NCBI GenBank assembly: GCA_018993155.1
Contig: JAGKSX010000014.1
Coordinates: 1-64,000, forward strand
Length of the DNA: 64,000 nucleotides
Source: Hydrogenophaga sp.
GTDB lineage: Bacteria > Pseudomonadota > Gammaproteobacteria > Burkholderiales > Burkholderiaceae_C
Direction: 5' to 3'
Below the pieces are notes generated by a model that saw only the letters and a list, made by a program, of their open reading frames with translations, was not told the DNA's origin and did not search any database. A program made the translations under genes and the position numbers. Of the stretch, positions 53,290 through 61,672 are shown piece after piece (within the stretch, counting starts at the first letter, position 1; the number at the start of each line of letters is the position of its first letter).

Positions 53290-55602
53290 TCAGGGCGGTT
53301 CGATGTTCCCCGGTGCGGCGCCGCCGACGGACACCGTGCCGCTGTTCAGCACAAAGGTGACGACCTGCGTCTGCATTTCCGCCGTGACCTGCGGCGCCCC
53401 GCCCTCGGGTCGCAGCAGCGAAACGTGCCCGCCCGCCGTGTGCCGCACATAGCCGCGTCCCAACGCCGTGGCGCCCACCCCCAGGCGCGTGGCCCCCAGC
53501 AGGCGGGCCAGGGCGCTGGTGCCGGCCAGCGGTGCCTCCGGGGCCCCGTTGGGGACCACGAGATCGCCGTTGACCTGCTGCACCAGCACCGGCACGCCCT
53601 GGGTGGCGAGCGTGCCCATGAAGTTGACCGGATCGGCCGAGTCCACGGCCGCCTGCGCGGTGTAGAAGAACCGCTCGTAGTGGCTGGTGCCCGGCAGCAC
53701 GCCGAAGGTCGACAGACCGTTGTTGATGACCGGCGCGAACGTGGCGGAGCGCGCCAGGATCTGGCTCACCTGGCTGCCGGCGACACTGGCCACCAGACCG
53801 CGGATCGGCGGCAGCGGAGAAGGCAGCCCGAACACGGTGTCGTTGACGATGGCCGACTGGTTCACCGTGGTGAAGACACTGCTCAGAATGCCGCCCAGCG
53901 ACACGCCGACCACGTAGATGCGGTTGAGGTCGAGCCCCGGCGGCGCGCTCGCGAAACCTTGCACCGCCGTGTTCAGGCTGCCCAGGCTGGCGTTCAGGTT
54001 GAGCAGGTCCATCACCGCCTGCCGGCTGTGATCGCGCGTGACCGTGAGGTAGGGCAGGTTGATGAACTGCGCGCCCGACCCGTCGTTCGTTCCCGGCGTG
54101 ACGAAGTTCATCGGCGCGGGCGCACCCGGGGCGCCGGCGACCTCGAAGTGCCGCTCCCGGGGCACGTTGGCGCCATAGAGCGCGGCGAACGGAATGGAGC
54201 CCGACCGCTGCGTGTTGAGCGTGCTCACGAAGGCGCTGTTTGCCGGCACGCCATGCAACGGCAGGTCAATCGCCACCGTGGCAATGCAGCGCGAGGCCAG
54301 GGTGTGGGCCAGGGCCACCACCGAGGTGCGGTCGCTGGTGATGCCATGCACATAGATCACCGTGGGATAGCCCGTGGCGGTGTAGATCTGGCCGCAGTTG
54401 GCCGCGCCCGCATAGCCGGGCACCCAGTTGTTCTGCGGCAGCGTGAGCTGCAACGGCACCAACTCGTTGCCGGTGCGCCGGGCGAAGGGATAGCGCCAGG
54501 TGACGTTGCGGCTGCCGTCGGCATCGGCCGGCACCGGAGAGACCAGCGCACCGGCCAGGATCTCGTCAGGCTTCCAGGGCCGGGCCAGGAACTCGCCGAA
54601 GGCCAGCCCGGGTGCGTCGGCCGCCGTGAGGTAGTACGGCAGTTCGAGGAAGCCGGTGTAGAGCTTGCCGACGTTGGCCGCCAGCGACGCCGAAAAAAGG
54701 TTGAAGTCGATGCCCGTCAGCTCGTTGATGCCCAGTGGCCGAGCTTTCGGCGATGGCAGCAGGTTGGAGGCTTCCAGAGACTGCGCGTTGTTCACGGCCG
54801 TGGCCTGCAGCTCGCCCGCGTCGATCTGCCGCTGCGCGATGGTGCCGCGCGGCGAGCCCATGGCCCGCAGCGGGCCCAGGGTGTCGGTGGTGGTGAAGGT
54901 GTAGGTCAACAGCAGCTTCTCTTGCGCCTGGGCAGGCGACAAGGTGCCCCCGCTGCCCGCGGCGATCACGCCCGCGGCCAGGGCCTCCCAGGCCTGCACC
55001 GCCTGGCGCACGGGCAGCAGCGCGGGGGCGATGGCGGTGGCACTGTTGCGCACGGCCTGGTAAGACGCCGAACGGCCCATGCGGGCGCCGGCGAGATCGC
55101 GCAGGTCGTCGGTCAATGCCACCAGGTACTTGGTGCGCGGTTTCAGGGGCTGCGTGGGCCGCAGGCGCACGGCATTGCCGGACGCCCCGTCGAGCGACAC
55201 GACCTGCACGTCGAATGAGGCCACGCCGCGCACGCCAGTCACGCTGGTCATCGGAAGCGGGTCGGCCGTGCCCGTCTCCAGTTCGATCAGGCGCACGCTC
55301 TGGCCTGCCTGCGCGGTCGCCGGCGCCACCGAGCCCGACAGCATCACGTCGAAATACCCTGAGGTGGAGAAACCGTCCAGCTGGTTGAGCGCCGCACGCA
55401 CCGGATCGGAGGGCGCGCCGACATGGGCCGTGCCATCGGTCGATCCGGCGAAGACGAGGTCGTTGTTGAAAGGCAGGTCACCCGCCGTGGGGTCGAAACG
55501 GGGATAGACCGCGTTGGGGTTGGGCGTGCTGGGCGCAGGATCGCCACCGCAAGCTGTCAACACCAAGGCGAGCGACGCCAACCATCCGGCCATGAAACGC
55601 AT
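53290..55602 (-). CDS. Extracellular lipase-like lipoprotein (VolA/Pla-1 type)
   Basis: A 770-residue lipoprotein with a lipobox (LVLTACGG, Cys about 18). The N-terminal region (YPRFDPTAGDLPFNNDLVFAG...) matches the bacterial virulence-factor lipase N-terminal family. The alpha/beta-hydrolase core has an oxyanion region (VIYVHGITSDRTS) and the nucleophile elbow VVGVSLGG (Ser about residue 565). It is probably surface-anchored and hydrolyses lipids or lysophospholipids. GAGG lies 8 bases before the ATG. It is monocistronic between the dacB terminator and a convergent tsaC. Confidence 0.87.
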   Translation of the reverse strand: MRFMAGWLASLALVLTACGGDPAPSTPNPNAVYPRFDPTAGDLPFNNDLVFAGSTDGTAHVGAPSDPVRAALNQLDGFSTSGYFDVMLSGSVAPATAQAGQSVRLIELETGTADPLPMTSVTGVRGVASFDVQVVSLDGASGNAVRLRPTQPLKPRTKYLVALTDDLRDLAGARMGRSASYQAVRNSATAIAPALLPVRQAVQAWEALAAGVIAAGSGGTLSPAQAQEKLLLTYTFTTTDTLGPLRAMGSPRGTIAQRQIDAGELQATAVNNAQSLEASNLLPSPKARPLGINELTGIDFNLFSASLAANVGKLYTGFLELPYYLTAADAPGLAFGEFLARPWKPDEILAGALVSPVPADADGSRNVTWRYPFARRTGNELVPLQLTLPQNNWVPGYAGAANCGQIYTATGYPTVIYVHGITSDRTSVVALAHTLASRCIATVAIDLPLHGVPANSAFVSTLNTQRSGSIPFAALYGANVPRERHFEVAGAPGAPAPMNFVTPGTNDGSGAQFINLPYLTVTRDHSRQAVMDLLNLNASLGSLNTAVQGFASAPPGLDLNRIYVVGVSLGGILSSVFTTVNQSAIVNDTVFGLPSPLPPIRGLVASVAGSQVSQILARSATFAPVINNGLSTFGVLPGTSHYERFFYTAQAAVDSADPVNFMGTLATQGVPVLVQQVNGDLVVPNGAPEAPLAGTSALARLLGATRLGVGATALGRGYVRHTAGGHVSLLRPEGGAPQVTAEMQTQVVTFVLNSGTVSVGGAAPGNIEPP

Positions 55603-55663
55603 GGGGAAACCTCGTGAGAAAGAGGAGAAAGAGGAGAAAGGATCTTCCGGGAATGGTCGATCC

Positions 55664-55696
55664 TAAAAAAACCCGGTACCAGAACGTACCGGGTTT
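55664..55696 (-). terminator. Intrinsic terminator of dacB
   Basis: AAACCCGGTAC (55669-55679) and GTACCGGGTTT (55686-55696) form a perfect 11-bp stem; the A-run 55665-55671 is a U-run on the minus strand. It ends 18 bases after the dacB stop. Confidence 0.9.
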
Positions 55697-55714
55697 ACGC
55701 CTAGGGCGCCGCAC

Positions 55715-57262
55715 TCAGTCGGGCAAAAGGGCTGTCCACTCCAGCAGCGCGTCCAGCGCGGGCCGGGCGGCGGAGGCGTTGGGATGGTTGATGAAGCCGA
55801 CCACCACATAACGCGCCCCATTGGCCGCGTTGACGTAGCCGGCGATGCCGGTGACGTCGCGCAGCGTGCCGGTCTTGACCCAGGCGTTGCCGCGCGCGGC
55901 GCTCTGGCCACCGCGCGCCAGCCGCGCCGCGGTGCCGCTGACACCCGCGATCGAAAGCGACTGCACGAACTGCACGCCCTGCGGGTGGCGCGCGGCATGG
56001 CGCAGCAGGCCCGCCAGCGCCTCGGGCGTGATGCGCTCCTCGCGCGACAGGCCTGAGCCGTTGTCGAGCACCGGCCCCGGCACGCGGGGGCCGAAGGTGC
56101 GTTTCCACCAGTCGGTCACGACCTCGCGCGAGTATTCGAAGCGCGCCGGGCGCGAGGGCACCAGCCGGGCGGCGGCCGAACCCGGGGCCACCACGGCCAG
56201 CACGGGCGTGGCCGTCTGCGGCGGCGCCAGCTGGCCCAGCGTGAGGAACACCTGCTGCGCCATCACGTTGTTGCTCCACTGGTTCACGTCCACGATGACC
56301 TCGGACAGGGGCAGCGAGCGTGCCTCGTGCAGCAACTGCACCTCGGCCGGCATGGTGCCATCGCGCACCTGCCCGGTGATGGAGCCGCCACTGGCGCGCC
56401 ACAGACCTTCCATGGCGCGCGCGGCATAGCTCGCGGGCTGCTGGTAGGCCACAGGCCACTTGAGTTCGCCGCAGACCTGCGGGTAGCGGCCTTCGAAGCG
56501 GATGCGGTTCGGGTCGTCGAAGCGGGCCTGCACGGTGCCGCGCCAGTCGCCGCAGGCAGTGCCGCGCGAGAGCGGCACGGAGGCGTCGACCGCCAGGCCG
56601 GCCATGGGCGGCTCGCTGACCACGCGGGCCACGCCGTTGGCCAGGTCGGGCTGGAAGGTGAGAATGACCGACTTGAAATTGACCAGCAGCGCGTCAGGCG
56701 TGGCGTTGTAGGGGCGCAGGGCCTCGCCGTCGAAGGCGCCGGGGTCGATGGCGGGCAGCTCGAACGCACTGTGATCGAGCACCATGTCGCCCAGGATCAC
56801 GCGCACGCCCTTGGCCTGCAGGGCCAGGTAGGCCTCCTGGATGCGCTCGAGCACGAACTTGGGATCACCGCCCCCGCGCACGTACAGGTTGCCGCGCAGC
56901 ACGCCGTTCTCGACCGTGCCGTCGGTGTAGAAGCGGGTGTTCCAGGTGAAATCGCTGCCCAGCAGGTCGATGGCGGCGTACGTCGTCACCAGCTTCATCA
57001 CCGAGGCCGGGTTCACCGGGGTGCTGGCGCGGTGGCGCAGGCGCTCATGGGCGTCGGGATCGACCGAGATCACCAGCGCCGACAGCGCGCTGGCCGGCAC
57101 CTGGGCCCGGCTCATGGCCGCCAGCACCGCGGGCGGCAGTGGGTCGCTCCGGCCCGCCATCTGGGCGCAGGCGGGCAGCGCCAGGCCGGCCAGCAGGCTC
57201 AGCACCAGCCCGCGCACCTGGCGCAAGGCGGTCAAACGGCGGAGGAAGTCGATATCGAACAT
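55715..57262 (-). CDS. dacB: D-alanyl-D-alanine carboxypeptidase/endopeptidase PBP4
   Basis: A 515-residue class C penicillin-binding protein with a Sec leader (VRGLVLSLLAGLALPACAQ). Active-site motifs: SxxK in NPASVMKLVTT, SxN in QWSNNVMAQ and KTG in AWVKTGTLRD. It trims or cleaves peptidoglycan cross-links in the periplasm. The leader residue context LALPACAQ also resembles a lipobox (Cys 32). A GTTTCAT-T-ATGAAAC dyad with a CATAAT box lies 3-18 bases before the ATG. Confidence 0.94.
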   Translation of the reverse strand: MFDIDFLRRLTALRQVRGLVLSLLAGLALPACAQMAGRSDPLPPAVLAAMSRAQVPASALSALVISVDPDAHERLRHRASTPVNPASVMKLVTTYAAIDLLGSDFTWNTRFYTDGTVENGVLRGNLYVRGGGDPKFVLERIQEAYLALQAKGVRVILGDMVLDHSAFELPAIDPGAFDGEALRPYNATPDALLVNFKSVILTFQPDLANGVARVVSEPPMAGLAVDASVPLSRGTACGDWRGTVQARFDDPNRIRFEGRYPQVCGELKWPVAYQQPASYAARAMEGLWRASGGSITGQVRDGTMPAEVQLLHEARSLPLSEVIVDVNQWSNNVMAQQVFLTLGQLAPPQTATPVLAVVAPGSAAARLVPSRPARFEYSREVVTDWWKRTFGPRVPGPVLDNGSGLSREERITPEALAGLLRHAARHPQGVQFVQSLSIAGVSGTAARLARGGQSAARGNAWVKTGTLRDVTGIAGYVNAANGARYVVVGFINHPNASAARPALDALLEWTALLPD

Positions 57263-57265
57263 GGT

Positions 57266-57280
57266 GTTTCATTATGAAAC
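57266..57280 (-). promoter_or_regulatory. Perfect 15-bp dyad immediately upstream of dacB
   Basis: GTTTCAT-T-ATGAAAC ends 4 bases before the dacB start. On the minus strand it contains CATAAT, a -10-like box 8 bases before the ATG. The GTTTCA/TGAAAC arms are shared with the pyk dyad at 40498-40519. Confidence 0.4.
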
Positions 57281-57375
57281 GGCACCGGGAAAGCGCCGGC
57301 CACGGCCGTGTGAATGGCCGTTGCGGTGGATGGCCGGTGGCGCACCCTACCCCGGAAGCGGGGCACCCGGTGCCC

Positions 57376-57390
57376 GATAATCCCGGGATG
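57376..57390 (+). promoter_or_regulatory. Leaderless-type promoter of tsaB
   Basis: GATAAT (57376-57381) is followed by six bases and the tsaB ATG, so transcription would be expected to begin at or next to the A of ATG. There is no Shine-Dalgarno. The same spacing occurs at proC, recG and pyrF. Confidence 0.5.
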
Positions 57391-58158
57391 TCTTCCGCCT
57401 TGCGCCTGCTCGCCCTTGAAACCAGCACCGACACCCTGTCGGTCGCCCTGGGCGACGGCGCGCCCGGCGGCCCGCTGTGGCAGCACAGCGGGCCGGGCGG
57501 CGCGATGGCATCCACCACCCTGCTGCCGCTGGTGAAACAGCTGCTCGATGCCTCGGGCTGGGCCCTGAGCAGCCTGGACGCCGTGGTGTTCGGCCGGGGG
57601 CCGGGCTCGTTCACCGGCCTGCGCACCGCCTGTGCCGTGGCCCAGGGCCTGGCCTACGGGGCGCAGGATGCGGCCCGCCCGCAGGGCCTGCCGGTGCTGC
57701 CGGTCGACACCCTGCTGGCCTTGGCCGAAGAGGCCCACTGGAACCAGCAGCACACCGGCCAGCCCCGGCCCAAGCGCATCGCCGCCCTGCTCGACGCCCG
57801 CATGGGCGAGCTGTACGTGGCCACTTACGCCTGCACGGCGGCAGGGCTGTCGCCGCTGGCGCCGGCCCGCCTGTGCGCGCCGGCCGACCTGGGCGCGCAC
57901 CTTCAGGCCGATGGCGCCACCCTGCTCGCGGGCAACGCGTTCGACAGCTATGCCAGCGCGCTGGCCGAACTGCCGGGCACCCGCCTGCCGGCCCTGCCCA
58001 CGGCCGCCGCGCTGCTGCGCCTGGCGCCCGGCCTGCTGGCCGCGGGCGCGGCGGTGGCCGCGCGCGATGCCCTGCCGCTGTATGTGCGCGACAAGGTGGC
58101 CCAGACCACCGACGAGCGCGAGCGCCTGCGCGCGGCCTCGGCTGTGGTCACGCCGTGA
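57388..58158 (+). CDS. tsaB: tRNA t6A modification protein TsaB
   Basis: A 256-residue ASKHA-fold protein that partners TsaD in t6A synthesis. Motifs: LLALETSTDTLSVALG and FGRGPGSFTGLRTACAVAQGLAYG. It starts a tsaB-rimI-udg operon (8-bp gap, then a 4-bp overlap). Confidence 0.94.
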   Translation: MSSALRLLALETSTDTLSVALGDGAPGGPLWQHSGPGGAMASTTLLPLVKQLLDASGWALSSLDAVVFGRGPGSFTGLRTACAVAQGLAYGAQDAARPQGLPVLPVDTLLALAEEAHWNQQHTGQPRPKRIAALLDARMGELYVATYACTAAGLSPLAPARLCAPADLGAHLQADGATLLAGNAFDSYASALAELPGTRLPALPTAAALLRLAPGLLAAGAAVAARDALPLYVRDKVAQTTDERERLRAASAVVTP

Positions 58159-58166
58159 GGCTCACG

Positions 58167-58793
58167 ATGGACACCACCGTGAACGCCCTGCTGCGGGCCA
58201 TGACCCCCGGCGCCACACAACCCCTGCCCACGCAGGCCGCGTGGCCGCTGCCGGACACCGGGCGCTCCCCGGCCACCCGCGAACGCCGCATCGCCTTCGA
58301 GCCCATGACCGAGGCCGACCTGGACACCGTGCGGGCGGTGGAAGTCACGGCCTACGCCCACCCCTGGTCGCGCAAGCATTTCCACGATTCGCTGCAGGCC
58401 GGCTACCCGGCCGTGTTGCTGCTGGGCGAGGCGCTGCCAGGCGAACAGGCCCAGGCCGTGCACGCCGATGGCCGCGCGCTGCTGGGTTACCTCGTGGCCA
58501 TGCCGGGCGTGGACGAGGTGCACCTGCTCAACATCACCGTGGCACCGGCCCACCAGCGCCAGGGTTGGGCGCGCTTCATGCTCGACGCGCTGGTGCTGTG
58601 GTCGCGCGGACAGCAGGCCCAGTGGCTCTGGCTGGAGGTGCGCCAGAGCAACGAGGCCGCGCGCCGCCTGTACGAGCGCTACGGTTTCTCGCAGGTCGGC
58701 CTGCGCAAGGGCTACTACCCTGACGGCCACCTGCGCCGGGAAGACGCCATCGTCATGAGCCTGAACCTGATGGCGGCGAGGGGCCCCCGATGA
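58167..58793 (+). CDS. rimI: Ribosomal protein S18 alanine N-acetyltransferase RimI
   Basis: A 208-residue GNAT acetyltransferase. Motifs: PMTEADLDTVRAVEVTAYAHPWSRKHF, the acetyl-CoA loop VAPAHQRQGWARFML and ARRLYERYGFSQVG. It is longer than E. coli RimI (148) because of about 45 extra N-terminal residues and an internal insert, so a downstream start cannot be excluded. It overlaps udg by 4 bp. Confidence 0.9.
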   Translation: MDTTVNALLRAMTPGATQPLPTQAAWPLPDTGRSPATRERRIAFEPMTEADLDTVRAVEVTAYAHPWSRKHFHDSLQAGYPAVLLLGEALPGEQAQAVHADGRALLGYLVAMPGVDEVHLLNITVAPAHQRQGWARFMLDALVLWSRGQQAQWLWLEVRQSNEAARRLYERYGFSQVGLRKGYYPDGHLRREDAIVMSLNLMAARGPR

Positions 58794-59638
58794 GCGACGA
58801 CGTGCTCGACACCTCGTTTGTTCCGCTGCTCGATGCGCGCCAGCGCGCCATGCTGGCCGAGATGGGCGTGCGCGTCTGGGCACCCAAGCCCGTGCCGCCG
58901 GCCGTGGCGGCCCCCCTGGTGGAGGCACCCCAGACCGCCGCCCAGACGCCCAGGGTCGCGGCGCCACCGGTCGTTGCGCCTTCGCGCCCGGTGCCAACCC
59001 CGCCCCCAACCCCAAGCAGCGCGCCGCCCGCGCCCGCCGAACCCCCACCCTCCCGCCCCAGCCACGTGGACCGCATGGACTGGCCCGAGCTGCGCGAGAC
59101 CGTGGCCAACTGCCAGGCCTGTGGCCTGTGCAAGGGACGAAAGAACACTGTGTTCGGCGTCGGCGACGTGCAGACCGACTGGATGATCGTGGGCGAAGCG
59201 CCCGGTGAAAACGAAGACCTGCAGGGTGAACCCTTCGTGGGTGCGGCCGGCCAGCTGCTCGACAACATGCTGCGCGCGGTGGGCCGCAGTCGCCAGGGCG
59301 AGGGGGCGCAAGGCGCCTACATCGCCAACGTGCTCAAGTGCCGCCCGCCTGCCAACCGCAATCCGCAGCCCGAGGAAGTGGCGCGCTGCGAGCCTTATCT
59401 GGTGCGCCAGGTGACGCTGGTCAAGCCCAAGGTCATCGTGGCCATGGGGCGCTTCGCGGTGCAGTCGCTGCTCAAGACCACCGAACCCATCGGCCGCCTG
59501 CGCGGCCGGGTGCACCGCTACGAAGGCGTGCCGGTGATCGTGACCTACCACCCGGCCTACCTGCTGCGCACCCCCGGCGACAAGGGCAAGGCCTGGGCCG
59601 ACCTGTGCCTGGCGATGCACACGCTGGACAACGCCTGA
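58790..59638 (+). CDS. Family 4 uracil-DNA glycosylase
   Basis: A 282-residue iron-sulfur uracil-DNA glycosylase. A Pro/Ala-rich linker (about residues 35-95) precedes the catalytic domain: cysteines in CQACGLC, GEAPGENEDLQGEPFVGAAG, LKCRPPANRNPQPEE and the catalytic VTYHPAYLLR. It removes uracil from DNA. It is the third gene of the tsaB-rimI-udg operon, a common betaproteobacterial arrangement. Confidence 0.94.
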   Translation: MSDDVLDTSFVPLLDARQRAMLAEMGVRVWAPKPVPPAVAAPLVEAPQTAAQTPRVAAPPVVAPSRPVPTPPPTPSSAPPAPAEPPPSRPSHVDRMDWPELRETVANCQACGLCKGRKNTVFGVGDVQTDWMIVGEAPGENEDLQGEPFVGAAGQLLDNMLRAVGRSRQGEGAQGAYIANVLKCRPPANRNPQPEEVARCEPYLVRQVTLVKPKVIVAMGRFAVQSLLKTTEPIGRLRGRVHRYEGVPVIVTYHPAYLLRTPGDKGKAWADLCLAMHTLDNA

Positions 59639-59644
59639 GGAAGG

Positions 59645-59715
59645 CCACGCGATCCGGCGCCGGGCCGCCCCGTGCCGGATCAGCCCCCTCAGGGGGCAGT
59701 GCCCCGCGCAGCGGC
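59645..59715. repeat. C-run/G-run hairpin repeat, copy 4
   Basis: GCCCCCT-C-AGGGGGC (59683-59697) with a second hairpin-prone flank CCGCGCAGCGGCGGAGCG (59703-59720). It spans the end of the EamA gene, whose last codons lie within the element. Confidence 0.6.
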
Positions 59716-60591
59716 GGAGCGCGACGGCCACAACACCGACGCGATCGCCACCATCACCAGCGCGACGGCGGCCCAGTCCTGCCAATGCAGCACCTCACCC
59801 AGCCACCACGCGCCGGTGAACACGCCCAGCACGGGGATGAACATCACCGACAGCGTGGAGGCGATGGGCGGCAGGTCGCGCGCGAGCGAGAGCCAGGCCA
59901 CCTGGGCGAAGGCGAACACGCCCAGCGCGTTGAAGACGATGGCCCACCAGATGCCCGGTGTGGGCCAGACCCAGGCCGAGCGCTCGAAGGTCAGCGACAA
60001 CACGGTCATCCACACCGTGGTGAGCGCCGTGAGCCAGAACGAGATGGTCAGCGTGGGCGTCGGAATCGTCGTGCGGCGCATCATCTGCGTGCCCACCGCC
60101 CAGGTGGCAGCGGCCACCAGCATCATCACCACACCCAGCGGCTTGCCCGAGAGTTGCGTGAGTTCGTGCCACAGCAGCAGCAGCACGCCCAGCGCCGCCG
60201 CCGCCACGCCACCCCAGGCACGGCCCGCCAGCCGCTGACCGAACCACCAGCTCCCCACCAGCGCCGAGAACACCGGCATGGTGTACCCCAGGATCGCGGC
60301 GCGCCCGCTCGACAGCGTCTGGATTGCCAGGATCGCCAGCGTGTGCCAGAACAGCATGTTGAACACCGTGAGCACCGCCAGCTCCCGCCAGTGCTCGCGC
60401 GGGATGCGGAAGGGCACGCGCCGCCACCACAGGAACAGGCCCAGCACCGGCAGCCCGATCCACATGCAGATGGTGCGGAAGGTCAGGGGTGGAAAACCCG
60501 TCACACCAAACTTCATGATGGGCCAGTTGATGCCCCAGACGAGGGTGAGGAGGACGAGCAGGACGAGTTGTTGTCGGGACAGGGCGTGCAT
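59689..60591 (-). CDS. EamA/DMT-family transporter
   Basis: A 300-residue drug/metabolite transporter with ten hydrophobic helices in two EamA halves (LVLLTLVWGINWPIMKFGV and MLVAAATWAVGTQMMRRT). The substrate is unknown. The final residues (PSRSAAARGTAP) are encoded inside a C-run/G-run repeat, so the C-terminus may have been replaced. It is divergent from pyrF. Confidence 0.88.
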   Translation of the reverse strand: MHALSRQQLVLLVLLTLVWGINWPIMKFGVTGFPPLTFRTICMWIGLPVLGLFLWWRRVPFRIPREHWRELAVLTVFNMLFWHTLAILAIQTLSSGRAAILGYTMPVFSALVGSWWFGQRLAGRAWGGVAAAALGVLLLLWHELTQLSGKPLGVVMMLVAAATWAVGTQMMRRTTIPTPTLTISFWLTALTTVWMTVLSLTFERSAWVWPTPGIWWAIVFNALGVFAFAQVAWLSLARDLPPIASTLSVMFIPVLGVFTGAWWLGEVLHWQDWAAVALVMVAIASVLWPSRSAAARGTAP

Positions 60592-60665
60592 GGGCGTGAT
60601 CTTAGGCGGCGCGGGGCGGCGGTGTCTGTCGCGGGACTGCCAAGACCTCGCGGCAGGCGGCCAAC

Positions 60666-60680
60666 TAAAATCGGCCCATG
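60666..60680 (+). promoter_or_regulatory. Leaderless-type promoter of pyrF
   Basis: TAAAAT (60666-60671), six bases, then the pyrF ATG. No Shine-Dalgarno is visible. Confidence 0.5.
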
Positions 60681-61517
60681 ACCTTTCTCGACATGCTGCG
60701 CACCGCCGAGCGCCAGAACCGTTCCCTGCTGTGCGTGGGCCTGGACCCCGATCCCGCCCGCTTCCCCGCGCACCTGAAGAACGACGCCTCCCGCATCTAC
60801 GACTTCTGCGCCGCCATCGTCGAAGCCACGGCCGACACCGCCATCGCCTTCAAGCCCCAGATCGCCTACTTCGCGGCGCACCGCGCGGAAGAGCAGCTGG
60901 AGCGGCTGATGGCGCACATGCGCCGCGTGGCGCCGCAGGTGCCGGTGATCCTGGACGCCAAGCGCGGCGACATCGGCAGCACCGCCGAGCAGTACGCGAT
61001 CGAGGCCTTCGAGCGCTACGGTGCCGACGCGGTCACGCTCTCGCCCTTCATGGGCTTCGACTCGGTGCAGCCTTACCTGCAGTACCACGGCAAGGGAGCG
61101 TTCCTGCTCTGCCGCACCTCCAACCCCGGTGGCGACGACCTGCAGAACCAGCGCTTCGCCTCCATCGATGGCGAACCGCGCCTGTACGAACACGTGGCAC
61201 GCCTCGCGCAAGGACCATGGAACCTCAACGGCCAGCTCGGCCTCGTGGTGGGCGCCCCCTACCCCGCCGAGATCGAGCGCGTGCGCGAGATCGCGCCCAC
61301 CCTGCCGTTGCTGATTCCCGGCGTGGGCGCGCAGGGTGGCGATGCCGTGGCCACCGTGAAGGCTGGCCTGCGCACCCAGGGCGATGAGACCACCGGTCCC
61401 ATCATCGTGAACTCGTCGCGCGCCATTCTGTATGCGTCGGCCGGTGCGGACTTCGCGGACGCGGCGCGCCGGGTGGCGCAGAAAACACGAGACGAACTGC
61501 GCGCCGCGCGCACCTGA
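60678..61517 (+). CDS. pyrF: Orotidine 5'-phosphate decarboxylase, type 2
   Basis: A 279-residue enzyme that decarboxylates OMP to UMP, the last step of pyrimidine synthesis. The catalytic motif is [18 protein letters not shown]; the phosphate loop is [10 protein letters not shown]. Length and motifs match the type 2 subfamily (about 270 residues) rather than the E. coli type 1 enzyme. Confidence 0.96.
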   Translation: MTFLDMLRTAERQNRSLLCVGLDPDPARFPAHLKNDASRIYDFCAAIVEATADTAIAFKPQIAYFAAHRAEEQLERLMAHMRRVAPQVPVILDAKRGDIGSTAEQYAIEAFERYGADAVTLSPFMGFDSVQPYLQYHGKGAFLLCRTSNPGGDDLQNQRFASIDGEPRLYEHVARLAQGPWNLNGQLGLVVGAPYPAEIERVREIAPTLPLLIPGVGAQGGDAVATVKAGLRTQGDETTGPIIVNSSRAILYASAGADFADAARRVAQKTRDELRAART

Positions 61518-61672
61518 ATTTCGACGGATGGCCACCGGGCAAACCCCGGCGGTAGCGCCGCCGGGCGGGTGCCGCGAACGCGCCACACCCACTTGTAACG
61601 ACTTGAAATTCGGCCTTTTCCGCTGAAGGCGCCTCCCTACACTCGCGCTCGTCGAACCGAGGAGGGATCGTC

